From Thermoplasmata archaeon (lineage in GTDB: Archaea; Thermoplasmatota; Thermoplasmata; Methanomassiliicoccales; Methanomethylophilaceae), in the NCBI GenBank assembly GCA_015063135.1, contig SUTA01000004.1, positions 62,001 through 126,000 on the forward strand: a stretch of 64,000 bases of DNA, given 5' to 3'. Of the stretch, positions 1 to 8,664 are shown in pieces. Every line of letters begins with the position of its first letter. Position 1 is the stretch's first letter. Position numbers and translations under genes: made by a program. The notes beneath the pieces are model-generated. The model was not told the origin of the DNA and searched no databases. It saw only the letters and a list, made by a program, of their open reading frames with translations.

Positions 1-1058
1 CTGCGACGAATGAACTGACAGCATTCTTCTTCGAATGCTGGCCCGTAGAAATCATTCAGCGCAGGAAGTATGGATTCGTACGCAAGGTCCTCGTCATAGG
101 CCGTGACTACAGTCATTTTGGGCGCGATAACCTCATAATACAGCCTAACGAGCCCGTCACGTATACGGTAATTCCGCTCCTTCCTCGGCGCCCCGCACAT
201 GGGATTCAGTGGCTCTACGATCCCGAGGAGCTCCAGCTTCTTCAGTTTCATATAGCACGACTCCTTCGTCTCACCGGTGAGGTCGGAGATCTCCTTCCCT
301 GATGTGCGACCTCTTGATATCGCCATCACGATTTCTGTCAGCCCGGGAACCCCCTCCCTTATCAGAAGTGCCTCTGCCTCTTCCCTCAGTGGGGCCAATG
401 GACCTACCAGGGCGTCCTTGATGCACCCCTCTATAGTTCCGCTCCCCATCATGATGTGATATAACGGTATGCCGCCCGCTATCGCATAGACACGGAGAAG
501 GTCCTCTTCGGACATGCCTGGGTGGAATGCCGCACATTCGTAGAAGGGCAATGGTTCCACTTTTATCGAACCTATGAAGCGCTTGTAAAGCGCACCCTTC
601 GAGTTGTTGAACAGGTCGTCCATCACCAATGCCGAGGACCCGCAAACTATCAGCATCATATTGGAGTCCTGGAGATCATGGTCGATGAAACGCTGCAGAT
701 GGGAATTGCACTCTGGACGTTCCTTGCAGAGGTATGAGTATTCATCTATCACCACTACGAAGCGCCCCTCTCCCATATCCAGGCCCGCTATGCGATCGAG
801 GATGTCTGGAAAATTGACGGTGCCGGTACATTCCGTGCCGGTGTACTGGTCTATTTCCCTCCCGAACGACTCCATGGATGCTTCATACGAATTCTCTACC
901 GCGGTCAGAAATATGTGCGGTTTCTCCTTGCAAAACTCGCGTATCAGAGCCGTCTTGCCTACACGCCTGCGGCCCCAGATGGCCATGGTCTTGATACCGG
1001 GATTGGAAAACCTCCTCTCCATCTCCCCCAGATACTTTTGTCTGCCCACGAGCTCCAC
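1..1058 (-). CDS. Archaeal P-loop ATPase (PF01637/DUF234 type), 3' end cut by window edge
   Basis: Translating the minus strand from a GTG at 1058 gives an open frame of 352 codons to base 1 with no stop. It starts ELVGRQKYL, has Walker A WGRRRVGKTAL near residue 30, a Walker B-like VVVIDEYSYL near 105, and the sensor-like CGSSALVM. A winged-helix stretch (GKEISDLTGETKES) follows near 255. The layout matches the intact ATPase at 14528-15880, which begins MEFIGRDEEL, so the GTG start is chosen by that alignment. Family members are often strand-switching ATPases with a C-terminal nuclease-like domain and unknown cellular role. No in-frame CGA occurs. An AT-rich stretch at 1085-1140 probably holds its promoter. 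Confidence 0.85.
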   Translation of the reverse strand, partial: MELVGRQKYLGEMERRFSNPGIKTMAIWGRRRVGKTALIREFCKEKPHIFLTAVENSYEASMESFGREIDQYTGTECTGTVNFPDILDRIAGLDMGEGRFVVVIDEYSYLCKERPECNSHLQRFIDHDLQDSNMMLIVCGSSALVMDDLFNNSKGALYKRFIGSIKVEPLPFYECAAFHPGMSEEDLLRVYAIAGGIPLYHIMMGSGTIEGCIKDALVGPLAPLREEAEALLIREGVPGLTEIVMAISRGRTSGKEISDLTGETKESCYMKLKKLELLGIVEPLNPMCGAPRKERNYRIRDGLVRLYYEVIAPKMTVVTAYDEDLAYESILPALNDFYGPAFEEECCQFIRR

Positions 1059-1220
1059 GCAATCACTCCCGTCCCTACATATGTCTAATCCAATATTTAT
1101 TTATTACAATTAACAAAATAATTTTTTTGTTAAAAATAGTAACAATAGAATAATTTTGATATAGGTTGATTCGCCAATAGCCTATCGACAATCAAATCTA
1201 CAAACAGGATAAAGATAAGG

Positions 1221-1295
1221 GGCCGGGGCCGAGATTTGAACCCGAGTCAAGGGATCCACAGTCCCCTAGGATAACCAAGCTACCCCACCCTGGCC
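1221..1295 (-). tRNA. tRNA-His (GTG)
   Basis: The minus strand folds as a cloverleaf with D-arm core TAGCTTGGTTA, anticodon loop CTGTGGA (anticodon GTG) and T-loop TTCAAAT. An extra G precedes the acceptor and pairs with C73, the hallmark of histidine tRNA. One acceptor pair is A-C (position 4 with 69). CCA is not encoded. It stands alone between the truncated ATPase and the HipA gene. Confidence 0.93.
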
Positions 1296-1409
1296 ATGGT
1301 GTGAATCGGACTATCCTATTCCCATACATAAAGATTCGCACATTCCGATGGCTGCGCCCTCCGCAACGGCCGCACGGTCCTGTGTGCAGCCAGAAGGCAG
1401 ACCTGTCGC

Positions 1410-2552
1410 TCAGTTGCCGCGAATAAGAGCCGACAGGGAATCGGCACGGGACTCGGCCAACTCGATGATGGACGCTATCCTGCCATCGCTGATCGTCCCC
1501 CTGCAATCCGAGAGCACATCATCCACGATCCCTGGGAACTCCCTCACCGCCTGCTCGTCAACCCATGACAGGTCCCGCACGAGTGCAATCTCCTCATCGA
1601 ACGACGGCGCGAACGGGTGGCAGGGACCGACCGAGCGCTTCATTATCATAGGCGTGGGATGCGAATTCCCCAGCGAATCCCCGTGATCGAACAGCGGGGC
1701 CATCCTGTATTCCGAGGCCGTATCCGGATCCCTGACCAATCCGAAGTTGCCCATGTGCCTGTCCTGGTTGCACAGCAGGTAATCTGCCACGATCATCCTG
1801 TCCAGGAACGGGACGGCGTCCACGCCCAAAGCGGCGCATGACGAGACGTAGCGTCCATACACCCCCTCCCCACCGTCCGGCTGGGAGGCCCTCAGGACCT
1901 GCGATGCTGTGACGAACTCGGAACCCTCGTCAACGAAATCGCGGCATACGCTGAACGGCCTATCCGAATCCCATTCGACCGAGTAGTCAACATGGTCTAT
2001 ACCCAGGGCCTCCATGCATCTGGACGCTATCGCCTCGTTGAACGGCTCCTGCCCGTTCTGGCCCGCTCCCTTCATCAGGAAGAACCCATCGGACCTCTGG
2101 ATCCACCTCTTGGGCAGGTTCCCCGGCGAGGTTATGTCCGGTGTCGAGTACTCTTCAGGGATAGGGCCGGGGTTGCCTATAAGAATCTCCCCCGCCTGCA
2201 TAGAGAAGCCCTTCCTGAAGAAACTGATGTCCTCCCAGGATGCGTCCGACCCCTCCCTGCGGATCCAGTAGTGGTCGGAAAGACTCAGGCCGTTGCCCTT
2301 GAGAAGGAGGGACGACACAGTGCTGGCATCGACCGCGTCCAGGAAATGCCTGATGCCGGAGCGGCTCATGGGGATGATGCGCGACAGCCACCAGCGGTTG
2401 AGGTTGGCATTGGCCTCCGCGATGCCCGATCCGGTGCCCAGAGGCATGTGGTCAGGTTCGATTATGCGCTCGACCGAGACGACGGATCCCATCGTATCGC
2501 TGATGATCACATCGGCGACCGGGATGTCCTTGTGCATGAGCTCGAAACGCAT
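1410..2552 (-). CDS. HipA-like serine/threonine kinase, orphan (paralog 1)
   Basis: 380 aa ending in TGA. The C-terminal half carries the HipA kinase signature: NQDRHMGNFG (catalytic Asp/Asn) near 270 and PLFDHGDSL (DFG-like Asp) near 295. The N-terminal MHKDIPVADV segment is shared with the paralog at 31102-32241, which also starts as a MxRDVPVAEI repeat. HipA kinases phosphorylate translation factors (in E. coli, GltX) and normally sit beside a HipB antitoxin; no small HTH gene flanks this one. A TATA element (TATAAAAAG) lies about 50 bases upstream. Its 380-aa length is an in-window control for where paralog 2 should stop. Confidence 0.85.
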   Translation of the reverse strand: MRFELMHKDIPVADVIISDTMGSVVSVERIIEPDHMPLGTGSGIAEANANLNRWWLSRIIPMSRSGIRHFLDAVDASTVSSLLLKGNGLSLSDHYWIRREGSDASWEDISFFRKGFSMQAGEILIGNPGPIPEEYSTPDITSPGNLPKRWIQRSDGFFLMKGAGQNGQEPFNEAIASRCMEALGIDHVDYSVEWDSDRPFSVCRDFVDEGSEFVTASQVLRASQPDGGEGVYGRYVSSCAALGVDAVPFLDRMIVADYLLCNQDRHMGNFGLVRDPDTASEYRMAPLFDHGDSLGNSHPTPMIMKRSVGPCHPFAPSFDEEIALVRDLSWVDEQAVREFPGIVDDVLSDCRGTISDGRIASIIELAESRADSLSALIRGN

Positions 2553-2626
2553 GTTACCGCATCCCCGTTGAGGTAAACATAACTTTTCACGTCTCCTTTT
2601 TATACGAACACGGGGCTGGCCCGAGC

Positions 2627-3262
2627 ATGAGCAAAGTCCTCCTCATCAACGGCAGCCCCCACAAGGAGGGCTGCACATTCACCGCCCTCAGCGAGATCGC
2701 CAAGACCCTGGAGGCCCAGGGCGTCGAGTCCGAGATCTACTGGGTCGGCAAGGAACCGCTCCGCGGATGCATCGGATGCGGTGCCTGCAGCAAGGGCAAC
2801 GGCTGCGCCTTCGGCAAGGACGACGGGGTCAACTACATCAGGGACAGGCTCGACGAGTTCGACGCCGTGGTCCTGGGGTCCCCCGTGCACTACGCCGCCG
2901 CATCCGGGCAGATCAAGTGCTTCGCAGACCGCCTGTGGTACAGCAGCACCGGGAAGCTGATGAACAAGGTCGGAGCCTCGGTGGTCTCCTGCCGCAGGGG
3001 CGGCGCATCCGCGGCGTTCGACGAGCTGAACAAGTACTTCACCATCGCAAGGATGCCGCTTGCATCCTCCCAGTACTGGAACCAGGTCCACGGCAGCAAG
3101 CCCGAGGACGTCCTGAGGGACGAGGAGGGCATGCAGACCATGCGCACCCTCGCGCTGCAGATCGCCTGGATGGTCAAGTGCATCGAGGCCGGCAGGAAGG
3201 CGGGCATCGAGGCACCCGTCTACGAGCCCGTGATCCGCACGAACTTCGTGAAACCCCAGTGA
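2627..3262 (+). CDS. Iron-sulfur flavoprotein (Isf-type NAD(P)H-dependent FMN reductase)
   Basis: 211 aa, TGA stop. The N-terminus VLLINGSPHKEG is the flavodoxin-fold phosphate loop of NADPH-dependent FMN reductases. Residues about 48-60 show CIGCGACSKGNGC, the compact C-x2-C-x2-C-x5-C cluster motif of archaeal Isf proteins, which pass electrons through a 4Fe-4S cluster and FMN and are linked to oxidative stress defence. LGSPVHYAAASG near 85 is the usual second flavin-binding segment. A TATA element (TTTTTATAC, 2597-2605) sits 24-26 bases before the ATG, so the mRNA is probably leaderless. The gene is divergent from the HipA gene. Confidence 0.9.
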   Translation: MSKVLLINGSPHKEGCTFTALSEIAKTLEAQGVESEIYWVGKEPLRGCIGCGACSKGNGCAFGKDDGVNYIRDRLDEFDAVVLGSPVHYAAASGQIKCFADRLWYSSTGKLMNKVGASVVSCRRGGASAAFDELNKYFTIARMPLASSQYWNQVHGSKPEDVLRDEEGMQTMRTLALQIAWMVKCIEAGRKAGIEAPVYEPVIRTNFVKPQ

Positions 3263-3394
3263 GCAAACCGCCGGCCGACATTTGGCTCGGCCGGTGTCCA
3301 TTTCCCAACATCATGTCCATTACCGAATGGGATGGCCCTTTTTCCGTCCATTTTAGGTCAATACCGTTAAAACGTCCATGCCTGATGACCAAGC

Positions 3395-4315
3395 ATGGCA
3401 AAGAGGGATCTGATCTCAGTTTCAGACATGCAGGACAAGTGGCCGGAGATGGTCGACCTGGCCATCAAGCTCAAGGCGGAGCGCGGCCACCACGGCGACC
3501 CGCTCAGGGGCAAGACCCTCGCTATGATATTCGAGAAGCCCAGCACCAGGACCAGGATCTCGTTCGACGTGGCCATCACCGAGCTCGGAGGCCACGCGCT
3601 GTACATCGACGAGTCCAAGATGCAGATGGGAGTCCACAGCGAGACCGTCGAAGACACCGCCCGCGTCATGAGCAGGTTCGTGCACGGCATCATGTACCGC
3701 GCCTTCGACTACAAGATGATGGACAAGTTCGGCGAGTACGCCACCTGCCCGGTCATCAGCGGACTGGACAACCTGGAGCACCCCTGCCAGGCCCTGGCCG
3801 ACATGGTGACGATCAAGGAGAAGCTCGGCGGGTTCAAGGGCAAGAAGCTCGTTTACCTGGGAGACGGCAACAACGTCTGCAACTCCCTGCTGTACGCCTG
3901 CGCCATCATGGGCATCGACATGGTCGCGTGCTGCCCCGCGGTGAGGATGCCCAACGCCGAGATCATGTGGAGGGCCTCCAACATCGCCAACGAGAACGGC
4001 TCCAAGATCATCGCGTCCCACGACCCCAGGGAGGCCTGCGTCGACGCAGATGTGCTGTACACGGACACCTGGATCTCCATGGGCGACTCCACGCCCGAGG
4101 CCGAGGCCATCAAGCTCTTCCACGACTACCAGATCAACGACGACCTGCTGAGCATCGCGAAGCCCACCTGCATCGTGATGCACTGCCTCCCAGCCCACAG
4201 GGGCCAGGAGATCACGTCCGAAGTCATGGAGGGCCCGCACAGCGTGGTCTTCGACCAGGCCGAGAACAGGCTCCATGCCCAGAAGGCCGTCCTGTACACC
4301 CTCATGAAGGACTGA
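3395..4315 (+). CDS. argF: Ornithine carbamoyltransferase
   Basis: 306 aa, the usual OTCase length. Carbamoyl-phosphate motif STRTR is in EKPSTRTRISF near 47, HPCQALAD near 130, and the ornithine-binding MHCLPAHRG near 265. It condenses carbamoyl phosphate with ornithine to citrulline in cytosolic arginine synthesis. All arginines are AGG or CGC; the stop is TGA. The ATG follows a GTTAAAACG element by about 26 bases, suggesting a leaderless message. A strong hairpin terminator follows directly. No other arg gene is nearby. Confidence 0.97.
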   Translation: MAKRDLISVSDMQDKWPEMVDLAIKLKAERGHHGDPLRGKTLAMIFEKPSTRTRISFDVAITELGGHALYIDESKMQMGVHSETVEDTARVMSRFVHGIMYRAFDYKMMDKFGEYATCPVISGLDNLEHPCQALADMVTIKEKLGGFKGKKLVYLGDGNNVCNSLLYACAIMGIDMVACCPAVRMPNAEIMWRASNIANENGSKIIASHDPREACVDADVLYTDTWISMGDSTPEAEAIKLFHDYQINDDLLSIAKPTCIVMHCLPAHRGQEITSEVMEGPHSVVFDQAENRLHAQKAVLYTLMKD

Positions 4316-4323
4316 TGGAATCC

Positions 4324-4348
4324 GCCGGGCATCCGCCCGGCTCTTTTT
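4324..4348 (+). terminator. Intrinsic terminator of argF
   Basis: Seven-bp perfect stem GCCGGGC / GCCCGGC with an ATCC loop, followed by TCTTTTT. It starts nine bases after the argF stop codon. Confidence 0.85.
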
Positions 4349-4420
4349 CGTCTTTTCTGATGCGATCGATAGCTTTTGCAATCCCGTCATCTCTCATATT
4401 TAAACGGTCCCATTGATACC

Positions 4421-4436
4421 ATACCGTGTACGGTAT
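4421..4436. promoter_or_regulatory. 16-bp palindrome upstream of the ABC operon
   Basis: ATACCGT-GT-ACGGTAT, perfect 7-bp arms, 145 bp before the first ABC gene. It is AT/GC mixed and has no T-run, so an operator fits better than a terminator. Binding protein unknown. Confidence 0.4.
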
Positions 4437-4488
4437 AGGCCAGCACCTTTTACTGCAGTCACTCTGATTAGAAAATCACCGCGTGTTG

Positions 4489-4515
4489 GTGTTACTAATC
4501 TGAAATTCGTAAGAA
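4489..4515. promoter_or_regulatory. Candidate NikR-like operator, site 1
   Basis: GTGTTAC, 13 bases, then GTAAGAA (5 of 7 matches to GTAACAC). It lies just upstream of the TATA element AATATATACC (about 4518-4527) of the ABC operon. The same heptamers recur at 4545, 10575 and 11534, always before nickel-themed genes. Assignment to NikR is inference. Confidence 0.5.
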
Positions 4516-4544
4516 TCAATATATACCATCATCCAGATGGAGTC

Positions 4545-4571
4545 GTAACACGAATAAATTGTTCGTATTAC
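4545..4571. promoter_or_regulatory. Candidate NikR-like operator, site 2
   Basis: GTAACAC-N13-GTATTAC; the dyad extends to 10-bp arms (GTAACACGAA / TTCGTATTAC, 9 of 10 paired). It covers the predicted transcription start and ends 10 bases before the ATG of the binding-protein gene. GTAACACGAAT is repeated exactly at 10575. Confidence 0.6.
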
Positions 4572-4581
4572 GGTGATTTGA

Positions 4582-6093
4582 ATGGATAAGAAGATCATGA
4601 TCGGCGTAGCCGTCGTAGCGATCATCGTCGTCGCGGCCGCCGCGGTCGTCCTGCTCAAGAAAGGCGGTGACGATTTCTCCATCGACGAGTACCCCGACAC
4701 CTACCTGACCGTCCTGGGCAACGCCGAGCCCGACCTCGTCATCGACACCAAAGACGTCAAAGCCATCGAGAAGTTCATCAACAATGGAACTGCAGACAAG
4801 TCCGGCTACAAGTACAAGGACTACTACATGTACGACGCGAACTTCGACAAGAAGATCGACCAGAACGACGCCGACATCGTGGCCGCCATGGTGCACTGCC
4901 AGACCACCGGCGACTGGACCGACTGCCAGTACGTCTACTACGTGAACGTCGACAAGGAGGTCGCCAAGTACGACATGACCATCAGCGAGATGGTCGTCAC
5001 CCTCATCGCTCCCCCGCTGGACACCGTCCTCGCCATCGGCGGATCCGACCTAGTCGTCGGAACCGACAACAGGATCACCACCGGTAAGTACCATGAGGAG
5101 TACGAGACCGCCCTCGACTTCGACAGGCTGGTCGACGTCGGTGACTGCAAGGAACCCGACCTCGAGAAGATTTCCACCCTGTCCGACACGTACAACGGCG
5201 TGAATGTCGTCTGCGGAACCCAGAAGACCTACGGACCCACCATGGAGAAGGTCTTCAAGAACACCGACGTCCAGGTCATCCGCATCGGATCCTGGGAGTA
5301 CGGGACCACCCTCTACGGATTCCACACCCTCGCGTTCCTGCTGAAGCAGGTCGAGGAGTCCCAGGACTTCTACGCTGGATACGTGGGGATCAACACCGCC
5401 GTGAAGGAGATCGTCAACACCGTCGACCCCAGCAAGAAGGCTCCCGGGAAGATCGGAGCCGCCGCCTGCTACGGATACCTCGACGAGCTGTCCCTGCTCG
5501 GCTTCTACACCGGCGAGTACACCAACCTCATGGTCCTGGAACCCTATGACACCGCCGAGGCCTACCTCGGAGGAGGCGAGTCCGGAGGACACGGCGACAC
5601 CATCACCACCGAGGATGTCTCCGCCATGTACCAGAAGTACTACCTGAAGAACCTCTTCCTGCTGATCGGAACCCCGTTCCAGATCGTGGCCAGCGAAGGG
5701 GACACGCAGTCCAGCCAGAACTACATGAAGAACATCTACAAAACCTGGAGCGACAAGATCGGCGCCAAGCAGATGACCGACCTGAACATCAGCATCAGCG
5801 GATACTCGTTCAGCTCCGGTGTCTCCGAGGTCCTGAACCAGCTGATCCACTGCTACTACCTGTACAACGAGGAGTTCCTCGCCTACTTCGACTGCGACAC
5901 GCAGGCGGAGGCCCAGGACGTCCTGGCCCACTACGTCGACTGGTACTGCGAGTCCATCAACATCGACGAGAAGTGGAGCTTCTACGGAGAGGAGAACGGC
6001 GGAGCCGAGGGCACCATCGGAATGAACCTGCTGTACTGCGGCGAGGACGACGAGAGGAACATCCTCTACGGAGTAGTGAGCAAGAAGGGCTGA
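4582..6093 (+). CDS. ABC transporter substrate-binding protein with N-terminal dockerin-like repeats
   Basis: 503 aa. Residues 5-25 form one hydrophobic anchor, so the rest is extracellular. Two dockerin/EF-hand-like calcium loops follow: one around 47-58 (N, D, I-D, D spacing) and a clear DANFDKKIDQND at 85-96. From about 130 the chain resembles BtuF/FepB-type metal-chelate binding proteins of class III importers. It opens a tightly linked operon (next ATG 4 bases after the TGA) with a FecCD permease and an ATPase. Start: GGTGAT Shine-Dalgarno 6 bases before the ATG. The substrate is not readable from sequence; nickel or a nickel chelate is favoured by the shared operator and the neighbours. 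Confidence 0.85.
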   Translation: MDKKIMIGVAVVAIIVVAAAAVVLLKKGGDDFSIDEYPDTYLTVLGNAEPDLVIDTKDVKAIEKFINNGTADKSGYKYKDYYMYDANFDKKIDQNDADIVAAMVHCQTTGDWTDCQYVYYVNVDKEVAKYDMTISEMVVTLIAPPLDTVLAIGGSDLVVGTDNRITTGKYHEEYETALDFDRLVDVGDCKEPDLEKISTLSDTYNGVNVVCGTQKTYGPTMEKVFKNTDVQVIRIGSWEYGTTLYGFHTLAFLLKQVEESQDFYAGYVGINTAVKEIVNTVDPSKKAPGKIGAAACYGYLDELSLLGFYTGEYTNLMVLEPYDTAEAYLGGGESGGHGDTITTEDVSAMYQKYYLKNLFLLIGTPFQIVASEGDTQSSQNYMKNIYKTWSDKIGAKQMTDLNISISGYSFSSGVSEVLNQLIHCYYLYNEEFLAYFDCDTQAEAQDVLAHYVDWYCESINIDEKWSFYGEENGGAEGTIGMNLLYCGEDDERNILYGVVSKKG

Positions 6094-6097
6094 AAGG

Positions 6098-6547
6098 ATG
6101 AGGCCTAACACCGTGGTAGCAGTCCTCGCGGTGGGGGCGCTGATGATAGGCGCCTTCATGCTGTACGCGACATCGGACCTGTTCGGGAGCATGAATCCCG
6201 ACCAGTACGACCGCAAGGAAGGCTACGCGGTTACCGGGACCTCCGATGGATCGGAGGTCTCCGGGACGGCCCTCCTCACAACGATAAACGAGAGCGGGGC
6301 ATACCACAACTATCTCATCGACGTCTCCGTCGATGGGGTCCCGCCCTTTTCCTTCCTGGTCCCGTTCGGACCGGACGGCCATCCCTCCAACTATGATTTG
6401 ATCGGAGGGGGAAGCCCCATTCTGGATGTATACGCCATCTCCCTGGAGGGGAGGGACATAACGATCTCGGTGGGGGAGCTCTGCACCATTGCGGGGTTCA
6501 CCGTGATCGGAGAGGGATACGAGCTGACCGGAGAGATCATAGAATGA
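6098..6547 (+). CDS. Small membrane-anchored protein of the ABC operon, unknown function
   Basis: 149 aa with one N-terminal hydrophobic segment (about residues 5-24) and a predicted extracellular beta-rich remainder (VSGTALLTTI, YLIDVSVDGV). I do not recognise the family. It lies between the binding protein and the permease, and its last bases overlap the permease ATG (ATGA), so it is translationally coupled and probably assists the importer. TGA stop. Confidence 0.75.
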   Translation: MRPNTVVAVLAVGALMIGAFMLYATSDLFGSMNPDQYDRKEGYAVTGTSDGSEVSGTALLTTINESGAYHNYLIDVSVDGVPPFSFLVPFGPDGHPSNYDLIGGGSPILDVYAISLEGRDITISVGELCTIAGFTVIGEGYELTGEIIE

Positions 6548-7668
6548 ACATCAAGAAAACCCTAACCGGCCTCAAGGACCGCGCCAGCCTCACAAAGACG
6601 CTGGACAGAATCGAGGGGGAGTCAGACGAGGAGTACGTCTACAGGGAGTACAAGGTATCGCAGAGGTCCAAAGCGCTGTTCCTCGGCGGATTCCTGGCCC
6701 TGTTCATCATCCTCATCGGCCTGAAGATCACCCAGGGGCCGTACGACATCGGTTTCATAGAGGTCTATCAGACCATATGGCACCACATCACCGGGGACAT
6801 CATCGAGCCCATGGCCGACAACGTCGTCTGGGAGCAGAGGATGCCCAGGGTGCTGACCGCCGTCATAGTCGGAGTCGGCCTCGCGGCGGCTGGAGCCGCC
6901 ATGCAGAGCATGATGAAGAACCCCCTGGCGGACCCGTACACCACCGGAATATCCTCGGGTGCGCTGTTCGGCGCCACCCTGGCCATGACCGTCGGGATCT
7001 ACATCGTCGGCGGCTTCTACGGCCGCGTCGTGAACGCGTTCGTTTTCGCCATGGTGCCCGCCCTGTTCATCATCGCCCTCTCGAGGTGGAAAAAGCCCTC
7101 GCCCGCGATGATGATCCTGGTGGGTATCGCCATCATGTACATCTTCAACGCGTTCCAATCGTACATGATGCTGAGGGCGGACCCCAACTCCGCCTCCGCC
7201 GTCTACACGTGGAGCGTCGGGAGCATCGGCATGACCACCTGGGACGAGATCCCGATCATCCTGACCGTCTCGGCTGTCGGATTCGTCTCCCTGTTCCTGA
7301 TGACCAGGACCCTCAACGCGCTCAACTCCGGGGACTCATACGCGAAATCCCTTGGAATCAACGTCGACAAGGTCCGCATCATCTGCCTGATCATCATCTC
7401 CCTCATCGCCGCGGGAATCGTCAGCTTCACCGGAATCATCGGATTCATCGGTCTAGTTTCCCCGCACATCGCGCGTATCTTCGTGGGATCCGACAACCGC
7501 ATCCTGCTGCCCGCATCGGCGCTCCTAGGAGCATGCATGATGATCATCTGTGACATGGTCGCGTTCATCATCGTAGGGTCCACGCTGCAGATCGGAATCG
7601 TCACCGCGATGATCGGCGGACCCATCTTCATGCTGATCCTGATCGCCCAGCAGAAGGAGGTGTGGTGA
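6544..7668 (+). CDS. FecCD/BtuC-type ABC permease
   Basis: 374 aa. A roughly 45-residue cytosolic N-terminal extension precedes about ten membrane segments. The GLAAAGAAMQSMMKNPLADP stretch near 115 is the typical FecCD signature (GaaMQ...NPLAdP), and VSPHIAR near 310 is the conserved loop facing the ATPase. It forms the channel of a class III metal-chelate importer with the genes on either side. The stop TGA shares one base with the ATPase start (TGATG). Confidence 0.93.
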   Translation: MNIKKTLTGLKDRASLTKTLDRIEGESDEEYVYREYKVSQRSKALFLGGFLALFIILIGLKITQGPYDIGFIEVYQTIWHHITGDIIEPMADNVVWEQRMPRVLTAVIVGVGLAAAGAAMQSMMKNPLADPYTTGISSGALFGATLAMTVGIYIVGGFYGRVVNAFVFAMVPALFIIALSRWKKPSPAMMILVGIAIMYIFNAFQSYMMLRADPNSASAVYTWSVGSIGMTTWDEIPIILTVSAVGFVSLFLMTRTLNALNSGDSYAKSLGINVDKVRIICLIIISLIAAGIVSFTGIIGFIGLVSPHIARIFVGSDNRILLPASALLGACMMIICDMVAFIIVGSTLQIGIVTAMIGGPIFMLILIAQQKEVW

Positions 7669-8546
7669 TGCCTGAGATTCTCATCGAGAACATGGGCACC
7701 GGGTACGGAGACATCCGCATCTGGCAGGACGTCAACCTGGCGATAACAGAGCCGGGGCTCGTCGGGATCCTCGGCCCCAACGGAGTGGGCAAATCCACGC
7801 TGATGTACACCATCAACAAGATCCTGCCCCCCACCGAGGGGAAGGTCTCCATCAACGGCATGGACGTCACCGAGCTGGACTACAAGGACATAGCGAAAAT
7901 CGTCGCATACGTCCCCCAGGCGTCGAACGAGACATTCGCCATGACCGTCCTGGACACCGTCATGATGGGCAGGTACCCCGTTTCGGGGTTCACCACCTCG
8001 GAGGACGACGTCAGGATCGCCACCCGCTGCCTCAGAGTGATGGGGATAACGGACCTGGCCATGAGGAACTTCAACGAGCTGTCCGCAGGACAGCATCAGA
8101 AGGTCATGATCGCCAGGGGCCTTGCCCAGGAGCCCCAGATCCTGATGCTTGACGAGCCCACCTCCAACCTGGACATCTACCACCAGATCTACGTGATGAA
8201 GCTGCTCAGAGACATCGCGAAGGCCAACGGCATCATCGTGCTGGTCATCTGCCACGACCTGAACGTCGCATCGAAGTTCTGCGACCGCCTCATCCTCCTA
8301 AGCAATGGGAAGATCGCATCGGACGGGACGTCCAACGAGGTCATAACCGCCGAGAACATAAGGGACGTCTACAACGTCAACGCGGAGGTGCAGGAGGTGG
8401 ACGGGAGGCCGTACGTCGTCTACCACTCGGACGAGTCCGTCGATGCCGACACGACCCTGGTGTTCAGCCGCTCCAAGGATGGTTCAGAGGAGAGTCAGGC
8501 CGCCAAGGGCCTGGGGAGCATATTCGGGAAGAGGCAGCACAGCCGA
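7668..8546 (+). CDS. ABC transporter ATPase (FepC/BtuD type), CGA stop
   Basis: 292 aa. Walker A GPNGVGKST near 36, signature LSAGQHQKV near 138, Walker B ILMLDEPTSNLD near 160, H-loop VICHD near 196. The ATG at 7668 is preferred over upstream GTGs because it overlaps the permease TGA and follows GGAGGTG. The C-terminal extension after VVYHSDES ends at an in-frame CGA (8544-8546); the standard code would add nine residues to a TAG at 8576. Hairpins follow at 8577. It energises the importer. Confidence 0.92.
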
Positions 8547-8576
8547 AGCTCCAAGATATCACTCGAAACCCCTTAG

Positions 8577-8597
8577 CCGGGGCGGACAGCGCCCCGG
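8577..8597 (+). terminator. Hairpin after the ABC operon
   Basis: Perfect 8-bp stem CCGGGGCG / CGCCCCGG with loop GACAG, 30 bases after the CGA stop of the ATPase gene. No strong T-run follows, so termination efficiency is uncertain. Confidence 0.6.
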
Positions 8598-8626
8598 TGA
8601 CTTTCAGATTCTGTTAGGGAAGAGGA

Positions 8627-8653
8627 CCGGCCACCCGCATCAGCGGGAGCCGG
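8627..8653 (-). terminator. Hairpin after cooC
   Basis: Nested stem CCGGC / GCCGG around CCCGC-ATCA-GCGGG, starting 12 bases past the cooC stop on the minus strand. With the hairpin at 8577 it separates the two convergent operons. Confidence 0.55.
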
Positions 8654-8664
8654 GATGAAGAGGC

